From: Siphonodentalium dalli
Taxonomy: Eukaryota; Mollusca; Scaphopoda; Gadilida; Siphonodentaliidae
DNA length: 64,000 nt
Assembly (NCBI GenBank): GCA_032622095.1
Contig: CP136068.1
Coordinates: 53,376,443 to 53,440,442 of the forward strand
Reading direction: 5' to 3'
The notes under the pieces were generated by a model. That model ran no database searches and was not told the DNA's origin. It saw nothing but the letters and a program-made list of their open reading frames with translations. A program made the position numbers and the translations under genes. This document shows positions 1 to 11,800 of this stretch, in pieces. Numbering within the stretch: position 1 is the first letter of the stretch; each line of letters begins with the position of its first letter.

Positions 1-406
1 GGTTATTTGTATGCAGCTCAGTTATGAGACATTGGACAAGTATTTTATCCATATAATATATTTCTATATGGCCCGGCTCCAAATGAAGCCACCGTTTCGG
101 GGGACACTGCGGCTGAGCGGCCTTTTGTTTAAATTATTATCTGAACATCCCTAAATATGAAAGAATAGGACCCCATAGGAAGTTTATCTTTCATTTACGA
201 TATATTCCTAGCAAACAAAAAGAAAGGCCTATTGCAATTTAACTTTCAGAATAGAATGTTATCAACCTCAAAGTCCCAATTAGCAAACAGAACGTTTTTT
301 GTTTAACCATTTCTTTACTAAATACTCATTGACAATAGCTCCTTTTAGAGTCCTTTAGGAAATATTCAGATAAGAAGTTCAACAAACAACAAAAGATTAT
401 TTGTAC

Positions 407-832
407 TAATGGTATCCAGAATGTACTTTATATATCTAACAACCTGAATTAATGGTATCCAGAATGTACTTTATATATCTAACAACCTGTATTAATGGTA
501 TCCAGAATGTACTCATACATTGTACATCTAACAACCTGAATTAATGGTATCCAGAATGTACTTCATATATCTAACAACCTGAATTAATGGTATCCAGAAT
601 ATACTTCATATATCTAACAACCTGTATTAATGGTATCCAGAATGTACTTCATACATTGTGTATCTAACAACCTGAATTAATGTTATCCAGAATGTACTTC
701 ATATATCTAACAACCTGAATTAATGGTATCCAGAATGTACTTCATATGGTATATCTAACAACCTGTATTAATGGTATCCAGAATGTACTTCATATGGTAT
801 ATCTAACAACCTGTATTAATGGTATCCAGATT
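407..832. repeat. Minisatellite, about 42-52 bp unit, 10 copies
   Basis: Ten copies built on TAATGGTATCCAGAATGTAC followed by TTCATATATCTAACAACCTG, with units lengthened by an extra ACATTGT or GGTAT. It lies in the GALNT intron upstream of exon A. The left flank (90-400) carries pieces of the TTTCTTTACTAAATACTC MITE family. Confidence 0.9.
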
Positions 833-942
833 GTAACAAAAGCAAACTATTGCTAGCTTCAGTTGAAGACTTGAAGATTATATACATGTATTTCTTGTTA
901 ACCTCCAGAATCATGAGTCACATGCATGTTTCAAATTCTTAG

Positions 943-1146
943 GTTAGAACCACTCTTGTCTCGAATAAAGCAAGATAGAACAGCTGTACTTTGTCCAGAA
1001 ATTGATATGATAGACAAGATGGACCTGCGCTATGCCGGCACGGGGAGTTATTCTGTGGGAGGCTTCTGGTGGAGTCTTCATTTCTCCTGGCGACCGATGC
1101 CAGAACACGAGAGAGCTCGTCGACGATCCTCTACAGATCCTATTAG
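943..1146 (+). CDS. GALNT (GT27) exon, alternative copy A
   Basis: Internal exon of a polypeptide GalNAc-transferase, the Golgi enzyme that moves GalNAc from UDP-GalNAc onto Ser/Thr to start mucin-type O-glycans. It opens after TTCTTAG with one base of a split codon (presumably the Trp of the family's GW-LEPLL) and encodes LEPLLSRIKQDRTAVLCPEI through GGFWWSLHFSW to DPIR, ending in AG before donor GTAACT. This is the stretch that follows the DxH motif in the family; its GGF-x-W loop contributes to the acceptor groove in solved family members. Length 204 bp, phase 2 at both ends, the same as copy B 59 bp downstream, with 38 of 68 residues identical. Exons of the N-terminal half, including DxH, are not in the window, so the gene is 5'-partial. 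The motifs look closest to the GALNT11-like group, but this is from memory of the family. Confidence 0.93.
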
Positions 1147-1205
1147 GTAACTGTTTGTCATGAATAAAAATATTCACATACCCTGTTTACCATTTGAATC
1201 TGCAG

Positions 1206-1409
1206 GCTGGAGCCTCTTCTAGCAAGGATCAAAGAAGACAGAACATCAGTATTATGTCCAATCGTTGATCTAATTCATGATGTAAATTTGGGATACTCAT
1301 TGAATGGAGGTTATCAGCCTGGCGGGTTCTCATGGAGTTTACATTTTACATGGGAGGAAGTTCCTGAACGTGAAAAACGTAGGCGTACGAAAACCACAGA
1401 GCCTCTGAG
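1206..1409 (+). CDS. GALNT (GT27) exon, alternative copy B
   Basis: Second version of the preceding exon, again 204 bp and phase 2/2. It starts after CTGCAG and ends in AG before GTAAATTG. It encodes LEPLLARIKEDRTSVLCPIV through GGFSWSLHFTW to TEPLR and is open throughout, with conserved residues intact (LEPLL, DRT, CP, GGF-x-W, RR, final Arg). Differences from copy A cluster at residues 19-38 and 50-65, whereas the ends are nearly identical. Either copy joins in frame to the exon at 3997 (AG plus A gives Arg, then SPTMAGG). The intact splice sites and conserved reading frame argue for a functional mutually exclusive exon rather than a dead duplicate. Using both would add 68 residues in frame inside the catalytic domain. 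Confidence 0.92.
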
Positions 1410-3996
1410 GTAAATTGTCAAAATGTTCCATAGAAAATATATTACTGTCAACATGTTCACATAATATTCAGAACATTACTCTTATTCTGGCATAAAGCTT
1501 CAAAGAGTTATTCCAGGTTTCTGACCTGACACCAGAACACGATAAAAGGAAACAATTACTCAATTTGTACCTACATGACCGAACATGCAAAACTGACAAG
1601 AAAGTTATGCATGTACGCGTTTCAAACCATGAAAACACTAATCTGAGACACCTGCAGCTCTGTTCATCGTTTTGCGTATTCTACCACCCCAAGAATGTTA
1701 GTTAATACATGGAGAAGAAAGTAGCCTAATGTGTACTATTTTAATTGATGTGTATATTTGCATGGATGAAAACTATTGACAATTATTGGTTGCTACTTTA
1801 TATGTAATCTACCTTTCTGCATATTTCATGGACTTTGACTCCGTGACAATGAACACATGCTTAATGCTTTATAACACATATATAACAGGACCTGGGGGAT
1901 CTCGATGTGATATTTTGTGTAACGCATACAAAACAGAATAACAACGATGTCAGGATAGGAGTTGGAAACATTATGTTATAATATGTTACATATAAACACA
2001 CTAGTTTAATAATAGACAAAATATTAATAACACGTGTTTCCGATTGGTTGACCTGAAAACTCCAGGTAGCTAGGTACATGTATGTCGGCGTTTTCATAGA
2101 TATATACTGCTAGCATAAAGTGTGTTGATTTTATAGCATAACTACCAGTATCTGAGCGTCATTCTTGTAACGGAAATGTAATTGTATTATATAATTTGGC
2201 AGAAATACAAATTGCACACTAAACATGTGAACATGGCGAATTTACATTCGAGATGAAAGTGAAAAATAAAGTAAGATTCTGGGATCCTATGAGGTAGCTC
2301 TGTATGATTACAAAATATTACAGAAAATAGGTCCCGTTTAAATCACTGTTTAATTGTTTTATAATCACATGATTACGCTATATTACAGAAAATAAGTCCC
2401 GTATAAATCACTGTTTAATTGTTTTATAATCACAATGATTACGCTATATTACATAAAATAGGTCCCGTATAAATCACTGTTTAATTGTTTTATAATCACA
2501 ATGATTACGCTATATTACAGAAAATAGGTCCCGTATAAATCACTGTTTAATTGTTTTATAATCACATGATTACGCTATATTACAGAAAATAGGTCCCGTA
2601 TAAATCACTGTTTAATTGTTTTATAATCACAATGATATTTGTTCTTGAATAAAACAACGCTAATGTGTGAAATATTGACGTATATTTATGAATTTTTAGT
2701 CCGCTGTTCCTAACTTATTTGACCAACTTGAAATTACAGGAGGACCTCAACCAAATGAGGTGCTCTTACTAAAAAAAAACAACGAAACTATGACCAGTTT
2801 CTTAATAAACTAATACATTTTATAAGCCAACAAGAAGATAAAAAAAAACGCTGTTAAATAACAAAATATCTGGCGTCATATTGTTCAAGGCACGTTTTCG
2901 TTTTGTTTATGACCATCTACACCATGTTATATTTCGTTGGCGGTTATCTCAGCTCCGTTTAGTTGCGTTGATGGTTACACCGACCACGTTATATTGAGTT
3001 GATGGTTACCTCAACTGCGTTGAAAATTACAACCGCATTGGAGTAACATTACAACCGCGTTGTGTTAACACTAAAACCGCTTTGATGGTCATTTTTCAAC
3101 GCGGTCTCACAGCGGTTCCAACGCAGTCAAGAGGGACACTTATTTTGAGAATATGTACTGTATACGTAATATATATGAAATGACTGGATGATCGATCGGG
3201 TAATTGGAATTTGACTGGCATAGTAATTAAACAAAGTGTGTGAATCCCAAAACATTGTTTAATTACTCTGCCGGTCAAAACTAGTGACCCCAATCGATAT
3301 TCCAGTCATTCCTTATAATCATATACCAGTACATTGTAATAGAACATTGATAACATAAACAACTTTTCAAAACTACCAAAACAATTATAAGTAACCTATT
3401 AAATAAATTCCAACACAGTCTCCCAATAACAACATGCAGCGAGTGCGTGCACATGATCTGATTGAAGTGACGCACATGTAGGTGGTTCATCGCTTTTATG
3501 CAGTGGAAGCTGCGGTTATTGCTTGATAAACGATTTGTACTGAATCTTACCATTTCTAATTGTGTGAATGTAGAGGTTGTGTGATTATATATAAATGTTT
3601 GATAGAATATGATTGTGATGAGACAAGAACAACAACATGAATCTATTCTTAGCTGCAATGTCAGAATATAAGGAAGTAGTGTCTTGTAGATCAGCTAATT
3701 CTATGAATTGTTGAGTTGGCATTGTTTGAAATTTCGGCAAATCAGTCAAAACAAAATATTTTACTGTCAATTATATGCATAGCAAAGCCATATAAAAAGC
3801 ATCATTACTCAAAATCATTCTTGGAAATAAAAAGAAGAATAGTCTGCAACCAAGTTGCCAAAGATACGTTCTAATGATGAACGCCTACATGTACAATGCC
3901 TAGTGAACTCTTTCTAATAAAAAATAACCCATTTTTAGGTTGCTGATAAATGGCTGGTTTTGACTCTTTGCATTAATAACCTATCACTTTTTTTAG
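1410..3996 (+). other. GALNT intron between exon B and exon 3
   Basis: 2.6 kb without coding signs. It contains a five-copy array of about 67 bp at 2296-2636 (core CGCTATATTACAGAAAATAG then GTCCCGTATAAATCACTG), a degenerate GCGTTGATGGTTAC run at 2930-3110, and nothing else recognisable. Open frames on the minus strand at 3096-3770 look like chance. Confidence 0.7.
2296..2636. repeat. Tandem array, about 67 bp unit, 5 copies
   Basis: Five near-identical copies differing mainly by one base (CACATGATTACG versus CACAATGATTACG). The last copy breaks off at CACAATGATATTTG. Confidence 0.9.
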
Positions 3997-4114
3997 ATCA
4001 CCTACAATGGCTGGAGGACTTTTTGCTGCTGATAGGAAATTTTTCTTTGAAATCGGTGCTTATGATAATGGGATGGAGGTGTGGGGAGGAGAAAATCTCG
4101 AAATTTCTTTCAGA
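3997..4114 (+). CDS. GALNT exon 3 (Gal/GalNAc-transferase motif)
   Basis: Encodes [17 protein letters not shown] through [18 protein letters not shown]. It has a TTTTTTTAG acceptor and donor [22 protein letters not shown] is the family's Gal/GalNAc-T signature, which forms part of the catalytic pocket and the loop that closes over UDP-GalNAc. The phase is 2 on entry and 0 on exit. The exon is shared by isoforms A and B. Confidence 0.95.
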
Positions 4115-4430
4115 GTGAGTGTTTAATCAGTAATTTTGTTCACTCCTTGTTGTATAAATTTATAACTGAGTGAAAAGGAACAATGATGTATTGATTATAA
4201 CGAGATTGCCACACCTGGGGATGCGCTGGTGCAGCATTAAATATCCTGTGCCAGTGCATTCTCTTCAGCAGGTATTGAATTATGAAGAGCCAATAAATAA
4301 CCTAACATAATCATTTTCAAGGAGTATCTTCATTTATTTTATGTTTATCAAGATGGTGTGTTGCTGTTACATGTAATCAATGTAAATTCTGATTGATTAC
4401 AAGTTAAAGTCCTAAAGGGACCAAAGCACT

Positions 4431-5009
4431 TTTTTTCGAACCATGCAGATAGCTTCTTTTTTTCTTTGGGCTTATCCCATTAAATTCTGATTAAATCAGT
4501 GTTATTCATACCACATGTAAGAGATATACATGTAGTAAGCTTGTATTGCTGGATCTAATCAATGACAGGTTGCTTGTCTAGAAAACAAATCAAAAGAAGA
4601 ATTCCTGCATTTAAGTTATGGCAAGTCTCCCATAGTTTGCCTCTCATAATTAAGAGAATGCACTGGCTGACAAGGACTAGGTAAATATTGTTAGGCCAAT
4701 GTATTCTCTTATATATGCGAGGCTCCCTATGGGAGACTCGCATATATAAAAGAATACGTTGGTATAGGGTGCAAAATTTCAGGAAGCTCCAGTCATGGAA
4801 GGGTTAATGATTCGTTTGTCAGGTATTTTTTTTTAACCATGCAGATACATGTAGCTTCTTTTTTATTCTTTGGGCTGTTAAATTCTGATTAAATGAGTCT
4901 TATTCATACCACATATAAGAGATATACATGTAGTCAGCTTGTATTGCTGGATCAAATCAAGGACAGGTCTAGAAAACAAATCAAATGAAGAATTCCCATG
5001 CATTTAGTG
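4431..5009. repeat. Direct duplication of about 185 bp flanking a foldback
   Basis: Segments 4431-4616 and 4828-5009 are about 85-90 percent alike (both with CCATGCAGATA, AGAGATATACATGTAGT, GCTTGTATTGCTGGATC, GAAGAATTCC). Between them lies a foldback, 4695-4760, with arms TTCTCTTATATATGCGAGGC and its complement, then a right terminal GGAAGCTCC...GAAGGG and TTAA at 4804-4807. Confidence 0.75.
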
Positions 5010-5909
5010 TAGCCTAGGGATGTTCAGAAAATATGAAGAGACCTATGTGACTCATAATTTCAAATGAATGTATATGAATTATTAACTACCTATCGGCGAT
5101 ATGATATCAATGGGTTGCAAACAGATATTCATCAAAATGTTGTACCTGAATCATGGCTTGTTTTGCACTATCTGTACCAGGTATTAATGGTGTGCGCTAT
5201 TATATTCATATCTACTACATACAATTGTATGTATTCATGTACGCTAGGTATAACATATGCTATATATATGCCATTAAACTGGTAACACCTTTACACCAGC
5301 GGGTAATGAATTATGAAAAGCCAATAAATAACCCACATTGTAATATAATCAATCTCATGGAGTATCTCCTGTGCATGTAATCAATGTATTGATTTGTGTC
5401 ATCTGTGTGAGTTTATTCTGGAGCTTCTCAACATTAAAAACCCAATTGCTCTCATGTGCATTTTCTCGCAGGCAAATGTTAATAGTGAAGGCCAAATAAA
5501 TAGGTGTATATGAAACTAAACCTCACCTTTCACGCAAATAATGCCTGCAATTGTGGAAAATTAATAATAGTGCCGTGGCTGAATAACACAGGAGACATGT
5601 TTGAGGCATTTTGACAAATATTTCAAGACAGTTACAAAACTAATGTAAATACGATATTGATTTGTCACCCGAATACTTCACAGACAGGGACCCAAGGCAC
5701 TCAGTCGGTAAATGTGCAAAAAATATAAAAGTCTGTAAAAAAAATCACCACTAAAAAGAACATGAAGAAATAGATAAACTTTGTTCTTGTATGCATTATT
5801 GATAGTTCTCCGATAACAAAATTTTGCTTTATCATCAAGTTTTGACAAATATTTAATATTGCCCACTCTAATGTGTCTGAGGCATATGCCACGTTTGGCG
5901 TTGCACTTG

Positions 5910-6342
5910 TTAAAAGTACTCAATCCGATTTGATGGTCCCCATATAATCAGATTCCAACATCAGCAAAATTATTAGAAATGCCTTTTCAATTATCAGAAT
6001 CGATTAATTGCCCAAAAATAATGCTAACCACTGTCAACTATGGTATAAAATTTGCCCGAAACGTGTTATTTATCAACATGTTGTTCGATGAAATTTTGCC
6101 TTATTATCAACACAAAGCCTCTTGATTTTAGAGTTATCCATCTTCATCCACAATTTGGTCCCAGACCGTCGGCTTGTCGACTGATTACTGGACCACTGAT
6201 AAGTCTGAATGGTGAAAAATAATAGATTTTAAAAATTTATATCTGATAACACTGAGCTTTGATAGGAGGAGCAAATATTTTTTACCCCCGAAATCAAGTA
6301 AATAGTAATTGAGGGGCGCTTAGTCGGATTGTGCATCTTTAG
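5910..6342 (+). mobile_element. MITE-like repeat, TTAAAGGTACTCAATCCGA family, copy 1
   Basis: About 430 bp with imperfect inverted ends: left TTAAAAGTACTCAATCCGA, right reading GGATTGTGCATCTTTA. Internal landmarks are AATCGATTAATTG, ATAATGCTAACCACTGTCAA and GTGTTATTTATCAACATGTT. Related copies at 15062-15558 (minus), 16480-16739 (minus, partial), 27378-27742 and 45938-48404 (interrupted) define the family. Confidence 0.75.
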
Positions 6343-7082
6343 TAATGAAAATAAGAACAAGGTCAATCTATTTTTTCATGCTCTTGTTGATGATACTATT
6401 TTTTCATGCTCTTGTTGATGATACTAGTAGTTGTTTTACAGAATTTTTTATGCTGAAATTGCACACCTATGAACTCATTCTCATTTAATTTTCAAGAATC
6501 CAATTAGACACCTAACAATTATCAACATATCGGAGATTAACAGCAAAAAAATATAGATTTGTTCTATGCCTATTTTTTAAAGAAAAATGGTGAATATACC
6601 AGATTGACTTTTTCTGTCCTTTCGCCTGGGCGTCCATACAGTCATATATCTCAGTCACGGTCTATTTGATAACATTGAAATTTGAGATTCATGTTACAAG
6701 TTGCTTTCAAAAAAGGGTTCAACATTTTCCATTCTATTTCCAGTTATCCTTGTTTGCTAATCTATAATTAAATGTTATGGTTTTCTGTTTGCCTGTGCAG
6801 ATATCTCAGCCCCAGATCTCAATGAAATTTTGTATGAAGATTTGTCTATAAGAATGATTTCATTTAGGGTCCAATGATCTTTTCCACATGTGCCGTTCTT
6901 GCGTCTACTTTGTCTTAAGATTTGGCTTCTCAGCACTTTTGTGTAACTTTATTGATCATGAAGTGTTATAATAGTTGTTAAGACATGTATATTGTAGGTC
7001 TTTAAGTGGATAATCATGTTCACCAGCACATTTTAGATACATGTTTGATGCGAGACATACATAGCATACTCTTCTCTTTCAG

Positions 7083-7170
7083 ACTTGGATGTGTGGTGGA
7101 AAATTAGAATTCATTCCTTGCTCAAGAGTCGGCCATATATTCAGGTCCAGCCATCCATATACATTTCCAG
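7083..7170 (+). CDS. GALNT exon 4 (metal-ligand His)
   Basis: Encodes [20 protein letters not shown] then RSSHPYTFP plus the first base of Gly. The acceptor is TTTCAG and the donor CCAG|GTAAAA, leaving phase 1. The His in CSRVGHIFR corresponds to the family's third Mn2+ ligand, which acts with the DxH motif encoded upstream of this window. CGGKLE and the paired cysteines are typical of the family. Confidence 0.95.
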
Positions 7171-7869
7171 GTAAAATATACTTGTTTCCCTAATGCCGAT
7201 TGAAGAATGGCTCTCTTCTATTGATCTAAGCTATTTTAATTCCCATAAACATGGTTAGTTTGTGTTTTTTATTTGATGTTGATTGTGAAATCAGAGAGAC
7301 AGCGAAAATGCTTGAGGAAAAGTACAATATATCATTCCAGACGTTGTACAGACTACTAACTGAAGAGAACTCTTTGATTATTAAATTTTGTTTTTGCATC
7401 TTAATCTGAAGTTTATCCTCAACAATCGAGTGACCAATTCACTTACATGTGCCATCACACAGTCAGAATATTTCACATGAATGAGTCAAGTTATACTTAC
7501 TTTTATTACTATGGTTATGATATAAAGTTCTCTATGTTGAAATTCAACATACCTATGCAAAAATTAGTGGATTAATATAATTTAATATGGGAACTTTGAC
7601 TTCCCGCCGGCGCACAGTGACGTAAAATTGAATAAGTGGACAGAGATCAACTGTTGCCTTTGATGCAATGATTGAAGGGGACTATGAGAAAGTTTATCGT
7701 TATAACTGGTGAATTTCTTTGGAAACACGTATACAATAAAATCTAGTATTTTTTAGTAGATACCAAAAATTATTGTAAACATTTGTCATGATTACTCATG
7801 AGATAATCCTCTATTAACCCCTTTATAATACCCCCATGACTGAAGGGAATTGTGGTACATAAAGAAATT

Positions 7870-8005
7870 GTAGCTAGTGCCGTCGCTGAAACTGTTCCTG
7901 TCCATGAGGGGGATTTGACATCTATTGGACTCAGCAGAGTCTCACCCAATAGATGCTCAAATCCCCAGAGCGGACATAAACAGTTTAATCAATGGCATTA
8001 GCTAC
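7870..8005. repeat. Foldback element, about 136 bp
   Basis: Arms GTAGCTAGTGCC...ACTGTTCCTGTCC...GGGGATTTGACATCTATTGG and their imperfect complement, separated by about 17 bp around CTCAGCAGAGTCTCA. It looks like a short foldback MITE in the intron before exon 5. Confidence 0.65.
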
Positions 8006-8724
8006 ATATTTTATTGATTTATCGAACAAAAATTTTCCTTTTTTTATTTCGATGACACCCTTGCGTTTATGAGATCGGGCAAACTACTAGTAATTGTTAT
8101 TCATAACGTGGGCAAACTGTAGCGACATAAAGCTGGCATTGTTCTTATGGTTCTATGCTTTAGAACAAAAATGCATATCCTTTTTACTCATTTTGTATCA
8201 ATTAAGGTGAAGAGCATCCCAAAACAGAACGTCATTTATGCCGGTTGACGTCCTTGGTTACCTGCGCAATTTGCATACATAATTACATCATGGAAGTAGT
8301 ACCTACAAAATAAAGCTACCTTGAAGTAATATTTTAACGTTTATTAGGTAGGCTTTATGTGGGCAATAGAGGTAGTGAGCTGTGTATAAACTGGATAACA
8401 TGTGTCTGATCCTCCTTCATTAGTCCGCCCATCCGTCCGGCTGTCACATTTAAATGAAATTTGATGTGGATGTTCCACTATAAGGACATTTAATGGAGTG
8501 TTCATTCGTTTTGTTTGAGTTTTCCATTCTAGAGTTATTCATATTTGTTTATCTGAAAATGTTTATTTTTTGTCTCTGCCTGAGTATCTCAGCTATGGGT
8601 TATAGGTACATGTTCCACAATTGTTTATGTTTCAACATGAATGAATGGGAATCACTTAACTACTCATCTGGGTGTATGATTTGAATTGAGGCTAGCAAGC
8701 ATTAATCACATATCTGGCTTTCAG

Positions 8725-8822
8725 GTCATAAGGATACTCATGGTTTGAATTCTATGAGGCTGGCTGAAGTCTGGATGGATGGATACAAGAGATTGTACTA
8801 CAGCCACAGACGGGACTTGCTG
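8725..8822 (+). CDS. GALNT exon 5 (end of catalytic domain)
   Basis: Encodes GHKDTHGLNSMRLAEVWMDG then YKRLYYSHRRDLL. RLAEVWMDxYK is conserved in the family. The acceptor is TTTCAG and the donor DLL codon CTG|GTAAGATT. The donor is the first member of the 35-bp array that follows: the last bases of this exon plus the first 15 or so intron bases recur about 160 times downstream. Confidence 0.95.
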
Positions 8823-11800
8823 GTAAGATTAGATACCATGAGGGCCCCGGCCATGGATGGCTGGTAAGATTAGATACCGTGAGGGCCATGGATGGCTGGT
8901 AAGATTAGATACCGTGAGGGCCATGCTTGGCTGGTAAGATTAGATACCGTGAGGGCAATGGATGGCTGGTAAGATTAGATACCATGAAGGCCCCCGGCCA
9001 TGGATGGCTGGTAAGATTAGATACCGTGAGGGCCATGGATGGCTGGTAAGATTAGATACTGTGAGGGCCATGATTGGCTGATAAGATTAGATACCGTGAG
9101 GGCCATGGATGGCTGGTAAGATTAGATACCCTGAGGGCCATGGATGGCTTGTAAGATTCGATACCGTGAGGGCCATGGATGGCTGGTAAGATTAGATACC
9201 GTGAGGGCCATGGATGGCTGGTAAGATTAGATACCGTGAGGGCCATGATTGGCTGGTAAGATTATATACCGTGAGGGCTATGCTTGGCTGGTAAGATTAG
9301 ATACCGTGAGGGCCATGCTTGGCTGGTAAGATTAGATACCGTGAGGGCCATGGATGGCTGGTAAGATTAGATACTGTGAGGGCCATGGATGACTGGTAAG
9401 ATTAGATACTGTGAGGGCCATGGATGGCTGGTAAGATTAGATACCGTGAGGGCCATGGATGGCTGGTAAGATTAGATACTGTGAGGGCCATGGATGGCTG
9501 GTAAGATTAGATACCGTGAGGGCCATGGATGGCTGGTAAGATTAGATACTGTGAGGGCCATGGATGGCTTGTAAGATTAGATACTGTGAGGGCCATGGAT
9601 GGCTGGTAAGATTAGATACCGTGAGGGCCATGATTGGCTGGTAAGATTAGATATCGTGAAGGCCATGGATGGCTGGTAAGATTATATACCTTGAGGGCCA
9701 TGATTGGCTGGTAAGATTAGATATCGTGAAGGCCATGGATGGCAGGTAAGATTAGATACCGTGAGGGCCATGATTGGCTAGTAAGATTAGATACCGTGAG
9801 GGCCATGGATGGCTTGTAAGATTAGATACTGTGAGGGCCATGGATGGCTGGTAAGATTAGATACCGTGAGGGCCATGGATGGCTTGTAAGATTAGATACC
9901 GTGAGGGCCATGGATGGCTGGTAAGATTAGATACTGTGAGGGCCATGGATGGCTGGTAAGATTAGATACCGTGAGGGCCATGGATGGCTGGTAAGATTAG
10001 ATATCGTGAAGGCCATGGATGGCTGGTAAGATTATATACCTTGAGGGCCATGGATGGCTGGTAAGATTAGATACCGTGAGGGCCATGGATGGCTGGTAAG
10101 ATTAGATACCGTGAGGGCCATGGATGGCTGGTAAGATTAGATACTGTGAGGGCCATGGATGGCTGGTAAGATTAGATACTGTGAGGGCCATGGATGGCTG
10201 GTAAGATTAGATACCGTGAGGGCCATGGATGGCTGGTAAGATTATATACCGTGAGGGCCATGGATGGCTGGTAAGATTAGATACTGTGAGGGCCATGGAT
10301 GGCTGGTAAGATTAGATACTGTGAGGGCCATGGATGGCTTGTAAGATTAGATACCGTGAGGGCAATGGATGGCTGGTAAGATTAGATACCATGAAGGCCC
10401 CCGGCCATGGATGGCTGGTAAGATTAGATACCGTGAGGGCCATGGATGGCTGGTAAGATTAGATACTGTGAGGGCCATGATTGGCTGATAAGATTAGATA
10501 CCGTGAGGGCCATGGATGGCTGGTAAGATTAGATACCCTGAGGGCCATGGATGGCTTGTGAGATTCGATACCGTGAGGGCCATGGATGGCTGGTAAGATT
10601 AGATACCGTGAGGGCCATGGATGGCTGGTAAGATTAGATACCGTGAGGGCCATGATTGGCTGGTAAGATTATATACCGTGAGGGCTATGCTTGGCTGGTA
10701 AGATTAGATACCGTGAGGGCCATGCTTGGCTGGTAAGATTAGATACCGTGAGGGCCATGGATGGCTGGTAAGATTAGATACCGTGAGGGCCATGGATGGC
10801 TGGTAAGATTAGATACTGTGAGGGCCATGGATGGCTGGTAAGATTAGATACTGTGAGGGCCATGGATGGCTGGTCAGATTAGATACCGTGAGGGCCATGG
10901 ATGGCTGGTAAGATTAGATACTGTGAGGGCCATGGATGGCTGGTAAGATTAGATACCGTGAGGGCCATGGATGGCTGGTAAGATTAGATACTGTGAGGGC
11001 CATGGATGGCTTGTAAGATTAGATACTGTGAGGGCCATGGATGGCTGGTAAGATTAGATACCGTGAGGGCCATGATTGGCTGGTAAGATTAGATATCGTG
11101 AAGGCCATGGATGGCTGGTAAGATTATATACCTTGAGGGCCATGATTGGCTGGTAAGATTAGATATCGTGAAGGCCATGGATGGCTGGTAAGATTAGATA
11201 CCGTGAGGGCCATGGATGGCTGGTAAGATTAGATACCGTGAGGGCCATGGATGGCTGGTAAGATTAGATACCGTGAGGGCCATGGATGGCTTGTAAGATT
11301 AGATACCGTGAGGGCCATGGATGGCTGGTAAGATTAGATACCGTGAGGGCCATGGATGGCTGGTAAGATTAGATACCGTGAGGGCCATGGATGGCTGGTA
11401 AGATTAGATATCGTGAAGGCCATGGATGGCTGGTAAGATTAGATACCGTGAGGGCCATGGATGGCTGGTAAGATTAGATACTGTGAGGGCCATGGATGGC
11501 TGGTAAGATTAGATACCGTGAGGGCCATGGATGGCTGGTAAGATTAGATACCATGAAGGCCCCCGGCCATGGATGGCTGGTAAGATTAGATACCGTGAGG
11601 GCCATGGATGGCTTGTAAGATTAGATACCGTGAGGGCCATGGATGGCTGGTAAGATTAGATACTGTGAGGGCCATGGATGGCTGGTAAGATTAGATACCG
11701 TGAGGGCCATGGATGGCTTGTAAGATTAGATACCGTGAGGGCCATGGATGGCTGGTAAGATTAGATACTGTGAGGGCCATGGATGGCTGGTAAGATTAGA

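Noticed and set aside
1-930. Search for the upstream GALNT exon with the DxH motif
   Set aside because: No DSH-containing open stretch with splice borders was found; the region is minisatellite and MITE fragments.
1206-1409. Exon B as a dead pseudo-exon
   Set aside because: Open frame, exact length and phase, conserved core residues and good splice sites argue against decay.
9052-10653. Minus-strand ORFs in the 35-bp minisatellite (HPWPSRYL repeats)
   Set aside because: They arise from a 105-bp period of the repeat, have no start context or splice logic, and break with every unit variant.
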